From an uncultured Selenomonadales bacterium (GTDB lineage Bacteria; Bacillota; Negativicutes; Selenomonadales; Selenomonadaceae): 37,042 nucleotides of DNA. The position numbers and the translations under genes are program-made. The notes under the pieces are model-generated. The model did no database searches, had not been told where the DNA came from, and saw only the letters and a program-made list of their open reading frames with translations. The stretch lies in the NCBI GenBank assembly GCA_947165295.1, contig CAMUZU010000022.1:1-37042 (forward strand). The letters are read 5' to 3'. Below are positions 1-8,777 of this stretch, piece by piece. Each line of letters begins with the position of its first letter. The first letter of the stretch is position 1.

Positions 1-40
1 TCGGGGCAACGGCCGCTTTAATCTCGTCAATCGTCAACAT
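1..40 (-). CDS. Start of a probable MNT-type nucleotidyltransferase (partial, runs off the window)
   Basis: Only 13 codons lie in the window, starting at an ATG one base after the stop of the restriction-modification gene. The peptide reads MLTIDEIKAAVAP. A Shine-Dalgarno AAAGGAG lies about 10 nt upstream, inside the previous gene. From memory, this opening is typical of small MntA-type nucleotidyltransferases, whose next residues usually lead into a GSxARG motif. That motif would lie outside the window, so the family call is inference from a short match. Such proteins often pair with a HEPN protein in toxin-antitoxin modules and are common in defence regions. Confidence 0.4.
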   Translation of the reverse strand, partial: MLTIDEIKAAVAP

Positions 41-41
41 G

Positions 42-3000
42 TCAAGGCATCTCCTTTACGTGCGTTTCGATGAAGTCAACTTCCGCCTGCGTCAAGCCGT
101 ACTTGCGATAAAGTTGCTCGTCAATCTGCGCGACGGTTTGCGTCCAGTCAATGTCGCTCGACGAAGTGAAGTCTTGCAACGGAACTTTCGCCCAAGTCGA
201 CGGCGGATTGTGTTGAGTGACTTTCAAGACGCCCAACAGCGCACGACAAAATTTCGTCTTGATGTACTTGAGGCAGGCTTCGGCTTCGTCGCAAGTGTCG
301 AACGCCCCGATAACGGTAAAAGTCGCTGTGTTGCCGACCAGCGGCGAACCGACCAGCGGCGCACTCAACGTTTCGCCGAATTCACCTGAACCGTTTGCTT
401 GTGGAACAAAAACTTTCCACTTATCGAGCGTCTCGTGTGCGGTTATCCAGTCGCGGCGAATCCACTTGTAAGCGCGTTGTAACCTTTTAAGTCCAAGAAC
501 CTGAACGTATTTGTGCCCGTTATGCGGCGCGGCGTCGAAGAAACTTGCGGACATTTTATCAAAGGCGTTTGTGTCGACGAACGAGTTGTCGCTTGCGAAA
601 CGGTAAATTGCCCGCGGGTAAACAAGTTCGCTGAGCGGTCGGAAGTCTTTGTTGTCGACGCAAACTTTTTGGTGAACGGAGCGCAGTTCGTCCCACGGAA
701 TGAACAAACCAATCGCGCCGAAGTTTTGTTTCGCGTCATAGTAAGTGATTGCAACGCCGCCTTTGATTTCAGACGTCGGGAATAACGCTTTGCTGTCGGC
801 TTCGTAGCGGACAACCTTGACGTGCGGATTGCTGAGCAGTCGCTGATTGAATTCGTTGGACGTATCGCCCGCAGTAAACAGACAGCGTGCGGGGTGAATC
901 AGCGAAACTTTGTCGGCAAGCTGAAACGCGGTGTCGATGAAGTGATTGTACACGGGCATCATTCGGGTACTGTCACCAGCAGCAGCGTTTTGATACGGCG
1001 GGTTACCGACAACGGCGTCGAAAAACATTGTGCCAGCTCCTTTGTGCCAGAAATTTTTTTCGGTGACGCGATTGATAAACCGTTGCGGAGTCATCTTCAG
1101 CGTCGGGATAAGGTCTTTGAAACATTCGGCGTTGACGGTCGAGCCGCGATAACCGGTGAGCGTGCGGCGGGTGATTGTCTTTGCCATTGGCGTCTTGCAG
1201 ATGACGAAGACATTATCGTTGACGGTTTCGTCCCAAACGCGGCGGAGTTCGTCGAGCGATTTATCGGCTTCGTTGTCGTTGCCGAGGCGCGCACGATAAA
1301 TGCTGTAGGCGACGAACAGCGGATAAAGTCCGGTCTTCGAGTTGATTTCGAGTATGTGAGCGTTCGCACGGAAAAGTTTCGTCGGCACAAGTTGCGGCGG
1401 GTTGTCGGCGAAGAAGTTCCAGCCGCCGAACACTTCGGTCATGTGCAAATTGACGACGCGCCACGGCGTCAAGACGGTTTCCTTGTCGGGATTCTTGAAC
1501 GTGGCGAACATTTCGGCGATTTCCTTGACGCGTTCGGTCGGCGTGAGTTCGTCGGCGGCTTTGGCACGTTCGCGGACGAGGTGCCCGGCCTTAATGAAAA
1601 CGTCGGGGTCGTAGTAGTCGACGAATTCGGCGAAAAAATCTTTGGTGACGCCTTTGGGCATGAATTCAGCCCAGCTTGCGTCGTCGACGAGATCGGCGAA
1701 TTTGTCAATCGTGATGTCGGTGTCGAAGTCAACTTCCGCGCCGTAAATCAGAAGCGGCATACGAATTGAAACTTGTCGCAGAATCGAAATTGCATTGCGC
1801 TTGACTTGCCGTTGACGTTGAAGTTCTTTTTCTTCGGGCGACAATTCGCGTTTGGGCTTTTTGCCCGTACCGGTGTCTTCGTGCTGTTCGTCGTCAAGCC
1901 CCTGCTTGTTTACGGTGACTTCGGACGGTTTGGTCGTCGTGCCTGTGCCGATAATGCCCTTGAGCTTGACGAACTTTTGCCAGTCGACGTCGGTCAACTT
2001 GAGCAACTTGTCGTCGTAAAGATTTTTGTCGTCGAAACCGTTGCGAACGGCGCGTTCGGCGTAAACGCTTTTGATGTCCTGCAGAAGTTTGTCGGCGTCG
2101 AATTCATGCATCTTTGAACCCGTCAACGCAATTACGGGGCAGAAGTTCAGAAATTCTCCGAGACGTTTGCGGTGTTCGGCGGATGTTTGCCCTGCGCGAG
2201 CGGACACGTCGGCGGCTTCGGTGACCATCTTAAGCGTGCGGTCGGGCGCGAAGTCGAAGACGAAACAATTTTCTTTGATGACGCCATTTGAGTTGCACGG
2301 ATTTTGCACGCGGAAAATCGTCTGCAGATAACTTGTCGGCGAAGTTGAATAACTGCCCGCCAGATACAGAACCGCAGTCCATTCGGGCACGGTGACGCCC
2401 GCAGTGAGTTTGCCGCAGGAAATTGTAATCGAGTAGTCGTTTTCGCGGATTGTGTCCTGAACGAGTTTAAGCGCGTCGGTGTACGGAATATCTTCGTCGC
2501 CGTCGCCCGCAACGTTGGCAATGCCGAAGTTACAAAACACGCGGTGACTTTGCAACAGTTGACTGAGCGCGTAACCTGCCTTGACGCCGGGCACAATCCA
2601 AAGCGTGTGGCGAAACGTGTCGCAGAATTCGGGTCGCGAAAACGGATAATTATTTTTGTCCGCCTTGACGAGCAGGTCGAGGAAACGCTTAACGTCGGCT
2701 TCGTGAACAAAATTTTCGTCGTCATTTGTGCGGAAGAATTCGCGGAAGTTAAACGCCTTGTCGAAGATGTCGAGATAACTTTTGCCGATCAGTTCGCCCA
2801 AGTCGTAAGTGTAAATGTGCATCTTCGGCAGTTCGGCGTAAGGATTCGGGTCGTCGCCGTGATTGAGGTGCCAATTCGCTTTGGCGCGCTGTTCGTTGAC
2901 GTAATCCCACGTGAAAGAATTTTCTTCGGTGAAGTCGTCGACGAGGTTAAACGGCGTGCCGCTGAGCTGAAGAACTTTTGTCGCGGGCTTGACCAGTTCC

Positions 3001-3866
3001 GCCAAAAGTTTTTTGCCGATTGTGGTTTGCGTGCCTTCGTGCGCTTCGTCGACGATGACAAAGTCCCACGTTTCGCCGAGGATGTCGTGATTCTTGTCGA
3101 AACGTTCAGAGCCGCGCAGGTCTTGAATCGACGCGAAGTAAACGAAATTTTTCCCGCGTGCCTGCAGAGTCTTGAGATTTTCGCCGCGTGACTTCGAGCC
3201 GTAATTGTCGTCGTGAAAAATTTTTCCGTAGTCGTCGAACCAGTTTTCTTTGACGGCGGGTCGGTGCGTGACGATAATCGTTTTTGCGAACTTCATGCGT
3301 CGGACAACTTCAAGCGCGCAAAGAGTTTTGCCGAAACGCATTTTCGCATTCCACAGGAAAATTTTGTTGCGTTTCTTCGCGAAATATTTGACGGTGCGAT
3401 TAATGGCGCGTTCCTGTTCGGGTCGGAAAACAATTTCGTCGCGGAAAGTTTTCGGCAGACGTTTCAAAGCTTTGTTACCGCGTTTGACGGCCTGAATCGC
3501 ACGAATTGCAGTCGGAAGGTCGATACGGAACCATTCGCGGGCAGTGGTGCCTTCGGGCGAAACTTTCTTGACGCCCGAACGAATCAAAACTTTGTGAACG
3601 TCTTTGTCGCCGAAAACTTTTCCGTCGTCGGTAATGGCAAGCTCCGTGTGCAGCGGGTCGCAACAAGCAATGCCCGCCGTGTTGGTGTACTGCTTGATTC
3701 TTGCGCGGGCGGCCTCGTTTAAAGCTTTGCAGTTGGGCGGAAGATTTTTCGGGTCGCGGTCTACGGCGATTGTCGTCTCGCCGATTTTGAGTAAACCTTT
3801 GTGCGCGTCGTCGGGTATGGCGTAAACATAAATCAGCTTGCGTTTGAAGACTTCGTACGGTTTCAT
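42..3866 (-). CDS. GIY-YIG / superfamily II helicase / Eco57I-type methylase restriction-modification protein
   Basis: A protein of about 1274 aa with three parts. Residues about 10-120 (numbered from the upstream ATG at 3878) resemble a GIY-YIG or T5orf172 nuclease fold: YVY near 17-19 and KIGET near 31-35. Residues about 150-550 are an SF2 helicase/translocase: a Walker A variant ending RFGKT (181-185), DEAH (277-280), SGTP (306-309) and a motif VI-like IFRVQ near 521-525. Residues about 790-1270 resemble a gamma-class adenine methylase: TP near 804, a motif I variant EINSKTG near 844-850, NPPYQ (959-963), then a probable target-recognition region. Nuclease, translocase and methylase in one chain suggest a type IIG/type I-like restriction enzyme. 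ATG 3866 has GGTGA 5 nt upstream. ATG 3878 is possible but has no well-placed site. Confidence 0.8.
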   Translation of the reverse strand: MKPYEVFKRKLIYVYAIPDDAHKGLLKIGETTIAVDRDPKNLPPNCKALNEAARARIKQYTNTAGIACCDPLHTELAITDDGKVFGDKDVHKVLIRSGVKKVSPEGTTAREWFRIDLPTAIRAIQAVKRGNKALKRLPKTFRDEIVFRPEQERAINRTVKYFAKKRNKIFLWNAKMRFGKTLCALEVVRRMKFAKTIIVTHRPAVKENWFDDYGKIFHDDNYGSKSRGENLKTLQARGKNFVYFASIQDLRGSERFDKNHDILGETWDFVIVDEAHEGTQTTIGKKLLAELVKPATKVLQLSGTPFNLVDDFTEENSFTWDYVNEQRAKANWHLNHGDDPNPYAELPKMHIYTYDLGELIGKSYLDIFDKAFNFREFFRTNDDENFVHEADVKRFLDLLVKADKNNYPFSRPEFCDTFRHTLWIVPGVKAGYALSQLLQSHRVFCNFGIANVAGDGDEDIPYTDALKLVQDTIRENDYSITISCGKLTAGVTVPEWTAVLYLAGSYSTSPTSYLQTIFRVQNPCNSNGVIKENCFVFDFAPDRTLKMVTEAADVSARAGQTSAEHRKRLGEFLNFCPVIALTGSKMHEFDADKLLQDIKSVYAERAVRNGFDDKNLYDDKLLKLTDVDWQKFVKLKGIIGTGTTTKPSEVTVNKQGLDDEQHEDTGTGKKPKRELSPEEKELQRQRQVKRNAISILRQVSIRMPLLIYGAEVDFDTDITIDKFADLVDDASWAEFMPKGVTKDFFAEFVDYYDPDVFIKAGHLVRERAKAADELTPTERVKEIAEMFATFKNPDKETVLTPWRVVNLHMTEVFGGWNFFADNPPQLVPTKLFRANAHILEINSKTGLYPLFVAYSIYRARLGNDNEADKSLDELRRVWDETVNDNVFVICKTPMAKTITRRTLTGYRGSTVNAECFKDLIPTLKMTPQRFINRVTEKNFWHKGAGTMFFDAVVGNPPYQNAAAGDSTRMMPVYNHFIDTAFQLADKVSLIHPARCLFTAGDTSNEFNQRLLSNPHVKVVRYEADSKALFPTSEIKGGVAITYYDAKQNFGAIGLFIPWDELRSVHQKVCVDNKDFRPLSELVYPRAIYRFASDNSFVDTNAFDKMSASFFDAAPHNGHKYVQVLGLKRLQRAYKWIRRDWITAHETLDKWKVFVPQANGSGEFGETLSAPLVGSPLVGNTATFTVIGAFDTCDEAEACLKYIKTKFCRALLGVLKVTQHNPPSTWAKVPLQDFTSSSDIDWTQTVAQIDEQLYRKYGLTQAEVDFIETHVKEMP

Positions 3867-3871
3867 CGAGG

Positions 3872-4585
3872 TCACCATCCTTGCGCAAGTTCAAAAAACA
3901 TTATCTGTTCGCCCGTCGCCCAATTCATGATTCGGGCATATTTCAGCTTGACGTGCGGCACGGTGAAGGTGCGCCCGTCCATTTGCCACAAGTTCCACGA
4001 AACAATTTCGGCAACTTCGCGCAGAAAATCTTCGGGCGGCTCGCGATTAAACTTCGCACGGAAAAAATCTTTGACGGTCTCGAAAACATTTCGTCGCGCC
4101 AGAAACAAATTGTCGCCCTGCAAGTCGTAGCCGTAAACGCTTTTGACGGCGCGGGTCGCAAGTTCAAGCCAATGCCCGACGGTCGTCGCGTATTCGCCGA
4201 TAACGCGCAGTTTTCGGTCAAGCAAGCCGACGCGTTCGGCAAGGTCAATCGCCTCGCCCGTGACGGCATTGTATCGCCCGACAAGATACGGAGCCTCGCC
4301 GCAGGTTATCTCAAGAAATTTCGCGTCAACGAACGTTTCCCAGTCGCGCTTGTCGAAGTCGGCAACAAGGTCGTTTTGAATCTTGCAGACTTCGGGCGGC
4401 GTGAAAATTTCTGCGCGTTCGCGTGTGCGACGTTTCTGTTGCTCGCGGGCTTTCATGTGACGCGGCTGAATCTTGTCGACGTCGGACAATTTAATTTCCG
4501 TCGCGCCGTGTTCAGCGTTCGCCCAAAGGATATGTTTGCCCGTCGTGCGGTCGGTCAACAAAATTTCAATAAGTTGTTCGTTCAT
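3872..4585 (-). CDS. Methyltransferase-like restriction-modification subunit (M-like)
   Basis: A 237-aa protein resembling proteins annotated as restriction endonuclease subunit M. FTPPEV at 61-66 matches the N-terminal motif X region of gamma-class adenine methylases. LEITCGEAPY at 91-100 looks like a modified SAM-binding motif I. YGYDLQGDNL at 151-160 may be the next acidic motif. No NPPY catalytic motif is present; the region ends in SWNLWQMDG. The large downstream protein has NPPYQ but an odd motif I, so the two may act together. The ATG overlaps the upstream stop as ATGA, and its own end overlaps the region just ahead of the next gene, which implies translational coupling. It is unlikely to be a complete methylase on its own. 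Confidence 0.65.
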   Translation of the reverse strand: MNEQLIEILLTDRTTGKHILWANAEHGATEIKLSDVDKIQPRHMKAREQQKRRTRERAEIFTPPEVCKIQNDLVADFDKRDWETFVDAKFLEITCGEAPYLVGRYNAVTGEAIDLAERVGLLDRKLRVIGEYATTVGHWLELATRAVKSVYGYDLQGDNLFLARRNVFETVKDFFRAKFNREPPEDFLREVAEIVSWNLWQMDGRTFTVPHVKLKYARIMNWATGEQIMFFELAQGW

Positions 4586-5370
4586 GATCTGTACGGCTTG
4601 ACTTTCCAATAATCGACGAAATCGGCGGCGAAACTCCACGTGCCTGAAATTTTTTCTGCGCAAGACTTGAGTCGCGAAAACTTTTCTTCGTCACGGAACA
4701 TGAGCCAAAGCCTTGACTCGACGTGATAAGCGCATGACTTGAAGTTGTACTGCGCGAAGATTTTTTTCATGGCGACGTTCGTCCAGAAAGTTGCGTGCAC
4801 GGGCTGCAGATAAAACCAATTCGGGTCGCGGGGCACCTCTTCGCAAACCAGCGTATGAAGTGCGCAAGTCCCGCCGTCGGTCAACAGGTCGAAAATTTTT
4901 TCAACGTCGGCGGCTCCGAGCAGATGTTCAAAGACCGAACAAGTTATCACGAAATTAAACGTGCCGGGCGCAAGTTCCGTCAAATAATTTTCGTCGGGGC
5001 GCGACATGAATTCATCGAACTTCTTGAGCCAATCGCCTGCGAAGTCCGACAACTTGCCGTCACCCGCGCCGAAGTCGACGGCGGGCGAATCAATGACTCC
5101 GAAATTCTTCAGCGACGTTAAAAGCTCCGCCTGTGCGTGAAGTCGCGGCAACCAATTCGGGTCGACGGCCAGCGCGTCGGTGTGCTGATACGCCGCGTGA
5201 CATTCGCGGTTGAGCTGTTGCCATTGCGCGTGCGGCATGTCGTACAAAGTTTCGGCGACGACAAGTCCGCAACTTTCGCAACGAACATATCGGCACGCGT
5301 CCAAATGTTTCAGCGCGAAAGATTTTTCCATGAACGGGCGCATCTCCGCTCCGCAAACAAAGCAGTTCAC
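4582..5370 (-). CDS. Zinc-ribbon class I SAM-dependent methyltransferase
   Basis: About 262 aa. The N-terminus holds two CxxC pairs (CFVC near residues 3-6 and CESC near 31-34), a likely zinc ribbon. A SAM-binding motif VDFGAGDGKL follows, then a Methyltransf_23-like core with FNFVITCSVFEHL and a CALHTLV strand. Family members methylate small molecules or sugars, and the substrate here is unknown. It directly follows a sugar-type aminotransferase gene, so a role in a modified sugar or glycan is possible. The GTG at 5370 has GGAGG 8 nt upstream. A GTG at 5379 would overlap the previous stop as GTGA but sits too close to the ribosome site. Confidence 0.65.
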   Translation of the reverse strand: MNCFVCGAEMRPFMEKSFALKHLDACRYVRCESCGLVVAETLYDMPHAQWQQLNRECHAAYQHTDALAVDPNWLPRLHAQAELLTSLKNFGVIDSPAVDFGAGDGKLSDFAGDWLKKFDEFMSRPDENYLTELAPGTFNFVITCSVFEHLLGAADVEKIFDLLTDGGTCALHTLVCEEVPRDPNWFYLQPVHATFWTNVAMKKIFAQYNFKSCAYHVESRLWLMFRDEEKFSRLKSCAEKISGTWSFAADFVDYWKVKPYRS

Positions 5371-5375
5371 GCGTG

Positions 5376-6512
5376 TCACCTCCGAAAACTTTTGAGTATC
5401 GCGCAGATTTTGCGGATGTCGTCGGCGGTCAAGTCGCCGTACATTGGCAAGCTTAAAACTTGTTTGCCGACTTCGTTTGCGACGGGCAAGTTTTCGACAC
5501 GCGACGAATTGAGTTGACGGTAGCAGGTGAATTCACTGCACAGCGGGTGAAAATATTTCCGCGAGTAGACGTTGAACTTTTTGAACTCGTCGTAAACAAA
5601 ATCCCGCGAACGCCCGAAAAGTTTTTCGTCAATGCGCACGACGTAATACTGATAATTTAACTTCACGTCGTCGCCGCATTTGGGCATGAGCGTCAAGCCG
5701 TCAACGTCGGCAAGTTCCTCGTCGTAAACTTTGTGCAGGGCAATTCGCTTTTGACGTTCGGCTTCGACGTAACCCAACATGATTCGCCCGACGGCGGCGC
5801 TGATTTCGTTGAGCTTGCCGTTGATTCCGGGCATGACGACTTCTTCCTCGTTCTTGATGCCGAAATTTTTCAGCAGGTCAATTCGCTGCTTAAGGTGCGT
5901 GTCGTTGTGAGTGAGCGCGCCGCCTTCGACGGTGTGATAAAGTTTCGTCGCGTGGAAGCTGAACATTGAAATATCGCCGAATGTGCCGATACCGCGTCCG
6001 CCGATTTCCACACCGAAAGCGTGTGCCGCGTCGTAAACAACTTTCAAGCCGTAACGGTCGGCAACTTCCTGGATTTTTTCGACGTTGCAAGGCGTGCCGA
6101 AAACATGTACCGCAAGAATCGCCGTCGTTTGCGGCGTTATCATTGACTCGATTTTGTCGGCGTCGATGTTCATTGTGTCGGGGTCAATGTCACAGAAAAT
6201 CGGGCGAATGTTGTTCCAGCTCAAAACGTGCGGCGTCGCGGCGAAAGTGAATGGCGTCGTGATGACTTCACCGCTGAGGCGCAAACTTTGGCACGCGACA
6301 ATCAGCGCGATTGTCCCGTTGTTGAACAGCGACAGATACGGCACCTTCAGCGCGTCGGTCAATTCCTGCTCAAGCATTGTGTGTTGAGGTCCGTTGTTGG
6401 TGAGCCACTTTGCCGCCCAGATGTCGCGCAACTTGTCGGTGACTTCGTCGATTGTCGGGAAGACGGGTCGCGTCACGTAAATTCTTTCGGGGAACGGTTC
6501 AAGTTTCGTCAT
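5376..6512 (-). CDS. DegT/DnrJ/EryC1/StrS family PLP-dependent sugar aminotransferase
   Basis: A 378-aa aminotransferase of the family that aminates nucleotide-linked keto-sugars. Visible features are the N-terminal WLTNNGPQ segment, the NNGTIAL phosphate-binding loop, the cofactor Asp region VVYDAAHAFG, and the PLP lysine in SFHATKLYHTVEGG. The C-terminus has the usual YYVVRIDE and RKYFHPL segments. The product is probably an amino sugar for a surface glycan; the exact sugar cannot be read. The ATG at 6512 has AAGGAGG about 9 nt upstream and lies inside the end of the M48 gene with a 14-nt overlap. The zinc-ribbon methyltransferase gene follows at once, which suggests joint work on one sugar. 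Confidence 0.85.
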   Translation of the reverse strand: MTKLEPFPERIYVTRPVFPTIDEVTDKLRDIWAAKWLTNNGPQHTMLEQELTDALKVPYLSLFNNGTIALIVACQSLRLSGEVITTPFTFAATPHVLSWNNIRPIFCDIDPDTMNIDADKIESMITPQTTAILAVHVFGTPCNVEKIQEVADRYGLKVVYDAAHAFGVEIGGRGIGTFGDISMFSFHATKLYHTVEGGALTHNDTHLKQRIDLLKNFGIKNEEEVVMPGINGKLNEISAAVGRIMLGYVEAERQKRIALHKVYDEELADVDGLTLMPKCGDDVKLNYQYYVVRIDEKLFGRSRDFVYDEFKKFNVYSRKYFHPLCSEFTCYRQLNSSRVENLPVANEVGKQVLSLPMYGDLTADDIRKICAILKSFRR

Positions 6513-8274
6513 TGGATTTTGCCTCCTTGTCGGCCTTGCGAACTTTGTCGGCGGCCTTCGGGTCGATTTTGTCAAGATAGTTCAGCGGAACTGCGCGGGG
6601 ATTTTTTTTCGTCAACGCGTAAACTTTGCGGTAACTTTCCAAAGCTTCGTCAACGCGGGCGAGTTCGTCGAAAAGTTCCGCTTGCAGTTGATAAGCAATG
6701 GCGTTCTTTTCGTCGAGCGTGATTGCGCGGTTGATGTCTTCAAGTGCAAGTTCAAGTTCGCCGCGCATGTGTCGCACGTCGGCACGGTTCAAAAAGTTGT
6801 ACAGGTTCGACGGATCTTGTTCGCAGGCAGCGTCAACGTCGACAAGTGCCCCGTCGTAGTCGCCGCAAATTGCCTTCGCACGTCCGCGAATCGCGAGACA
6901 TTCGGCTTGATTGTCTTGATTGGTCGCACGCATTGCCCGTTCAATCTGTTTGAGCGCAAGTTCACCCTGCCCGTGGTCGTTGTAAGTGTCGGCGTTCGTG
7001 CGCAGAATTTGAGCGGCTTTGACTTTGGCGTTGTCGGCCTCGTAGCGGATTTTGTCCCACGCGGCTTTACGTGCGGCGTCGGCTTCGCGAATTCGTTGGC
7101 GAGTGTGCGGACGTTCGTACTCGTAAGCTTCGGTGACCAGCTGTTGAATCTTGTCGCCCAAATTATACATGGTCGACAGTTCGCGCAAGTCACGGTAAGC
7201 CGGCTCGTCGGTCAAGAAAACAGTTTGATTGCCTTCGCGACGAAAGTTCCACTCGTCGACGGTGTCGAAGTCGTGAAACGCTTTGGCAAGCCCGCCCGCG
7301 AAGTAATACGCCTTGACTGCCGCGCTGTTGATGTCGTCGGCGGTGTTGAGCGAATAAAAAATTTCCCGCCCGTCAATTCGGACACGGTAAGCGCGTTCGT
7401 GCTTGGAAACAGTGACGTGATTGCCGCCGTATTCGGTCATGAGCTTTAGCAATTTTTCTTCGCGACGGTCGGTGTCAGGGTGGTCGCTGAAAGTTTGTTC
7501 GCTCGGCTTGTCGTTGGCGTCGAATTCCCAAAAGTCTTGCGTCTCGTAGCGAAGGTAATAACTCAGTCGGTTCATTGCCGCCGCGCCGCCGCCGGGATTG
7601 AAACCCGCGCTTGTCATGAGGTAAAAGCCGCCTTCGTCCGCTTCGTATTCGGCGGGCACGCTGATGTTCTTCGCGATTGAGTAATCAACCATTGCGGAAA
7701 ATTTGCTCCAGTCAATGTGCGAACTGCGGCTGTTGGCGTCAATGTTCATGCCGACCATAAGCGCGCCCAACTGTTGAGCGACGGCCTGCGCGTAACTTTT
7801 GGCGGAATGCTGTTCAAGTCCGTGTGTCATTTCGTGGGCAAGGACAGCGGCAAGTTGATTTTCGTCAAGGTTCATGCCGCGCACAAGCCCGCGATTTATG
7901 CTGATGTAATTCATCGGGTAACAGGCGGCGTTGAACTTTTCGCTGTCGTTGAGCCCCCACGTGAACGGCAGGGAATTTACGCGCAGTTCATATTGCCCGC
8001 CGTTGACAAGTCGCGTCATGACGGAGTTGACGACTTCAACGTCGCGCTTGTTTTGGTCGGTGCCGTTTTTCGCAAGATCTTGACGGCGAACTTCCATTTG
8101 TGCATGAACGTTGTTGCCGAGCGCGAGCATTTCTCTGAGCGTGGATTGGTAAGCCGCCAAAACTCCGAGAGCTTCGGCAGCGATTGCCCACGCGTCCGCC
8201 GCAAAAACTTTCGCGGGCAACACGAGCGTCACGACGGTCAACAGAATCGTCAATGCGTTAAAGATTTTTTTCAT
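6499..8274 (-). CDS. Secreted M48-family zinc metalloprotease with C-terminal TPR repeats (BepA-like)
   Basis: A 591-aa protein. The first 25 or so residues (MKKIFNALTILL...KVFA) form a signal peptide, so it acts outside the cytoplasmic membrane. The M48 zinc site is HEMTH at 147-151 with EYEAD near 209-213 supplying the third ligand. The C-terminal 200 residues contain TPR-like helical pairs, an architecture shared with the periplasmic BepA/YfgC proteases that act on outer-membrane assembly. That role is family knowledge rather than shown here. The ATG at 8274 has GGTGA 5 nt upstream; an in-frame GTG at 8283 is less likely. It heads a chain of overlapping genes that leads into the restriction-modification cluster. 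Confidence 0.85.
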   Translation of the reverse strand: MKKIFNALTILLTVVTLVLPAKVFAADAWAIAAEALGVLAAYQSTLREMLALGNNVHAQMEVRRQDLAKNGTDQNKRDVEVVNSVMTRLVNGGQYELRVNSLPFTWGLNDSEKFNAACYPMNYISINRGLVRGMNLDENQLAAVLAHEMTHGLEQHSAKSYAQAVAQQLGALMVGMNIDANSRSSHIDWSKFSAMVDYSIAKNISVPAEYEADEGGFYLMTSAGFNPGGGAAAMNRLSYYLRYETQDFWEFDANDKPSEQTFSDHPDTDRREEKLLKLMTEYGGNHVTVSKHERAYRVRIDGREIFYSLNTADDINSAAVKAYYFAGGLAKAFHDFDTVDEWNFRREGNQTVFLTDEPAYRDLRELSTMYNLGDKIQQLVTEAYEYERPHTRQRIREADAARKAAWDKIRYEADNAKVKAAQILRTNADTYNDHGQGELALKQIERAMRATNQDNQAECLAIRGRAKAICGDYDGALVDVDAACEQDPSNLYNFLNRADVRHMRGELELALEDINRAITLDEKNAIAYQLQAELFDELARVDEALESYRKVYALTKKNPRAVPLNYLDKIDPKAADKVRKADKEAKSNDET

Positions 8275-8290
8275 GTCAATCACCGCGCCG

Positions 8291-8296
8291 ATTATA
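8291..8296 (-). promoter_or_regulatory. Perfect -10 box upstream of the M48 protease gene
   Basis: TATAAT on the minus strand, 17 nt before the ATG at 8274. A poor -35 (TCGACG, 15-nt spacer) overlaps the terminator stem of the flagellar operon, so one short spacer may end one transcript and start the next. Confidence 0.45.
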
Positions 8297-8299
8297 GCA

Positions 8300-8328
8300 T
8301 AAAAAAAATCCCGTCGATTGTGACGGGA
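8300..8328 (-). terminator. Rho-independent terminator after flgJ
   Basis: Reading the minus strand, TCCCGTC, a 6-nt loop and GACGGGA form a 7-bp stem followed by a run of eight T. The stem also has an A-rich side that gives T residues on the plus strand, so it could work weakly in both directions. It closes the pdp-nupC-flagellar operon. Confidence 0.85.
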
Positions 8329-8340
8329 AAATTTTTTCGT

Positions 8341-8763
8341 TCAATAAAGTTTGTGCGGGTCGGTTTCGGTCAACTGCCGATAAATGAAGTCCGCCAATCC
8401 GATGCCGCCGCCTTCGGCCGCCTGCTTGGTGAGTTCTTCGTTGTACATGTCGCGGTAAATTTCCATTGCGTTATCGTTGCCGTCGCTGAAGAGCGTATCT
8501 TTCGGGACGGTCTTCCACATTTCGTTGTACATTAGCTTGAGCATAATCGCTTCGAGCTGAACGGAGGCTTCCTTGATGTCCTTGTTGCGTTGCGCGACTT
8601 CTTCGGGCGTCATGGTCTTGATTGTCGGCGTGGAGTTGAGTTTGTTGCTTGCCTGTTCGAGTTGCGCTTGAAAGGACGAATTGTCTTTGATAACCTGCGC
8701 GGTTTCGGGAGCCGTGTTAGTCGAATTTGTTCGCGGCATGAGATACGTGCCGTCAATTTGCAT
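8341..8763 (-). CDS. flgJ: FlgJ-like flagellar rod-binding protein
   Basis: A 140-aa protein matching the N-terminal rod-binding domain of FlgJ: EASVQLEAIMLKLMYNEMWK in the middle, then MYNEELTKQAAEGGGIGLADFIYRQL in two parts near the end. It lacks the C-terminal glucosaminidase domain of proteobacterial FlgJ, as is usual outside Proteobacteria. It should act as a rod cap or scaffold in the periplasm, with muramidase activity supplied elsewhere. The ATG at 8763 has GAGGTGA with 5 nt spacing. It lies last in the flagellar operon, after flgI and a short repeat block, and is followed by a terminator. Confidence 0.85.
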   Translation of the reverse strand: MQIDGTYLMPRTNSTNTAPETAQVIKDNSSFQAQLEQASNKLNSTPTIKTMTPEEVAQRNKDIKEASVQLEAIMLKLMYNEMWKTVPKDTLFSDGNDNAMEIYRDMYNEELTKQAAEGGGIGLADFIYRQLTETDPHKLY

Positions 8764-8777
8764 GTCAATCACCTCTT

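Noticed and set aside
822..1769. A 315-codon plus-strand open frame opposite the restriction-modification gene
   Set aside because: It is antisense to a gene with conserved motifs and has no similarity to known proteins that I can see.
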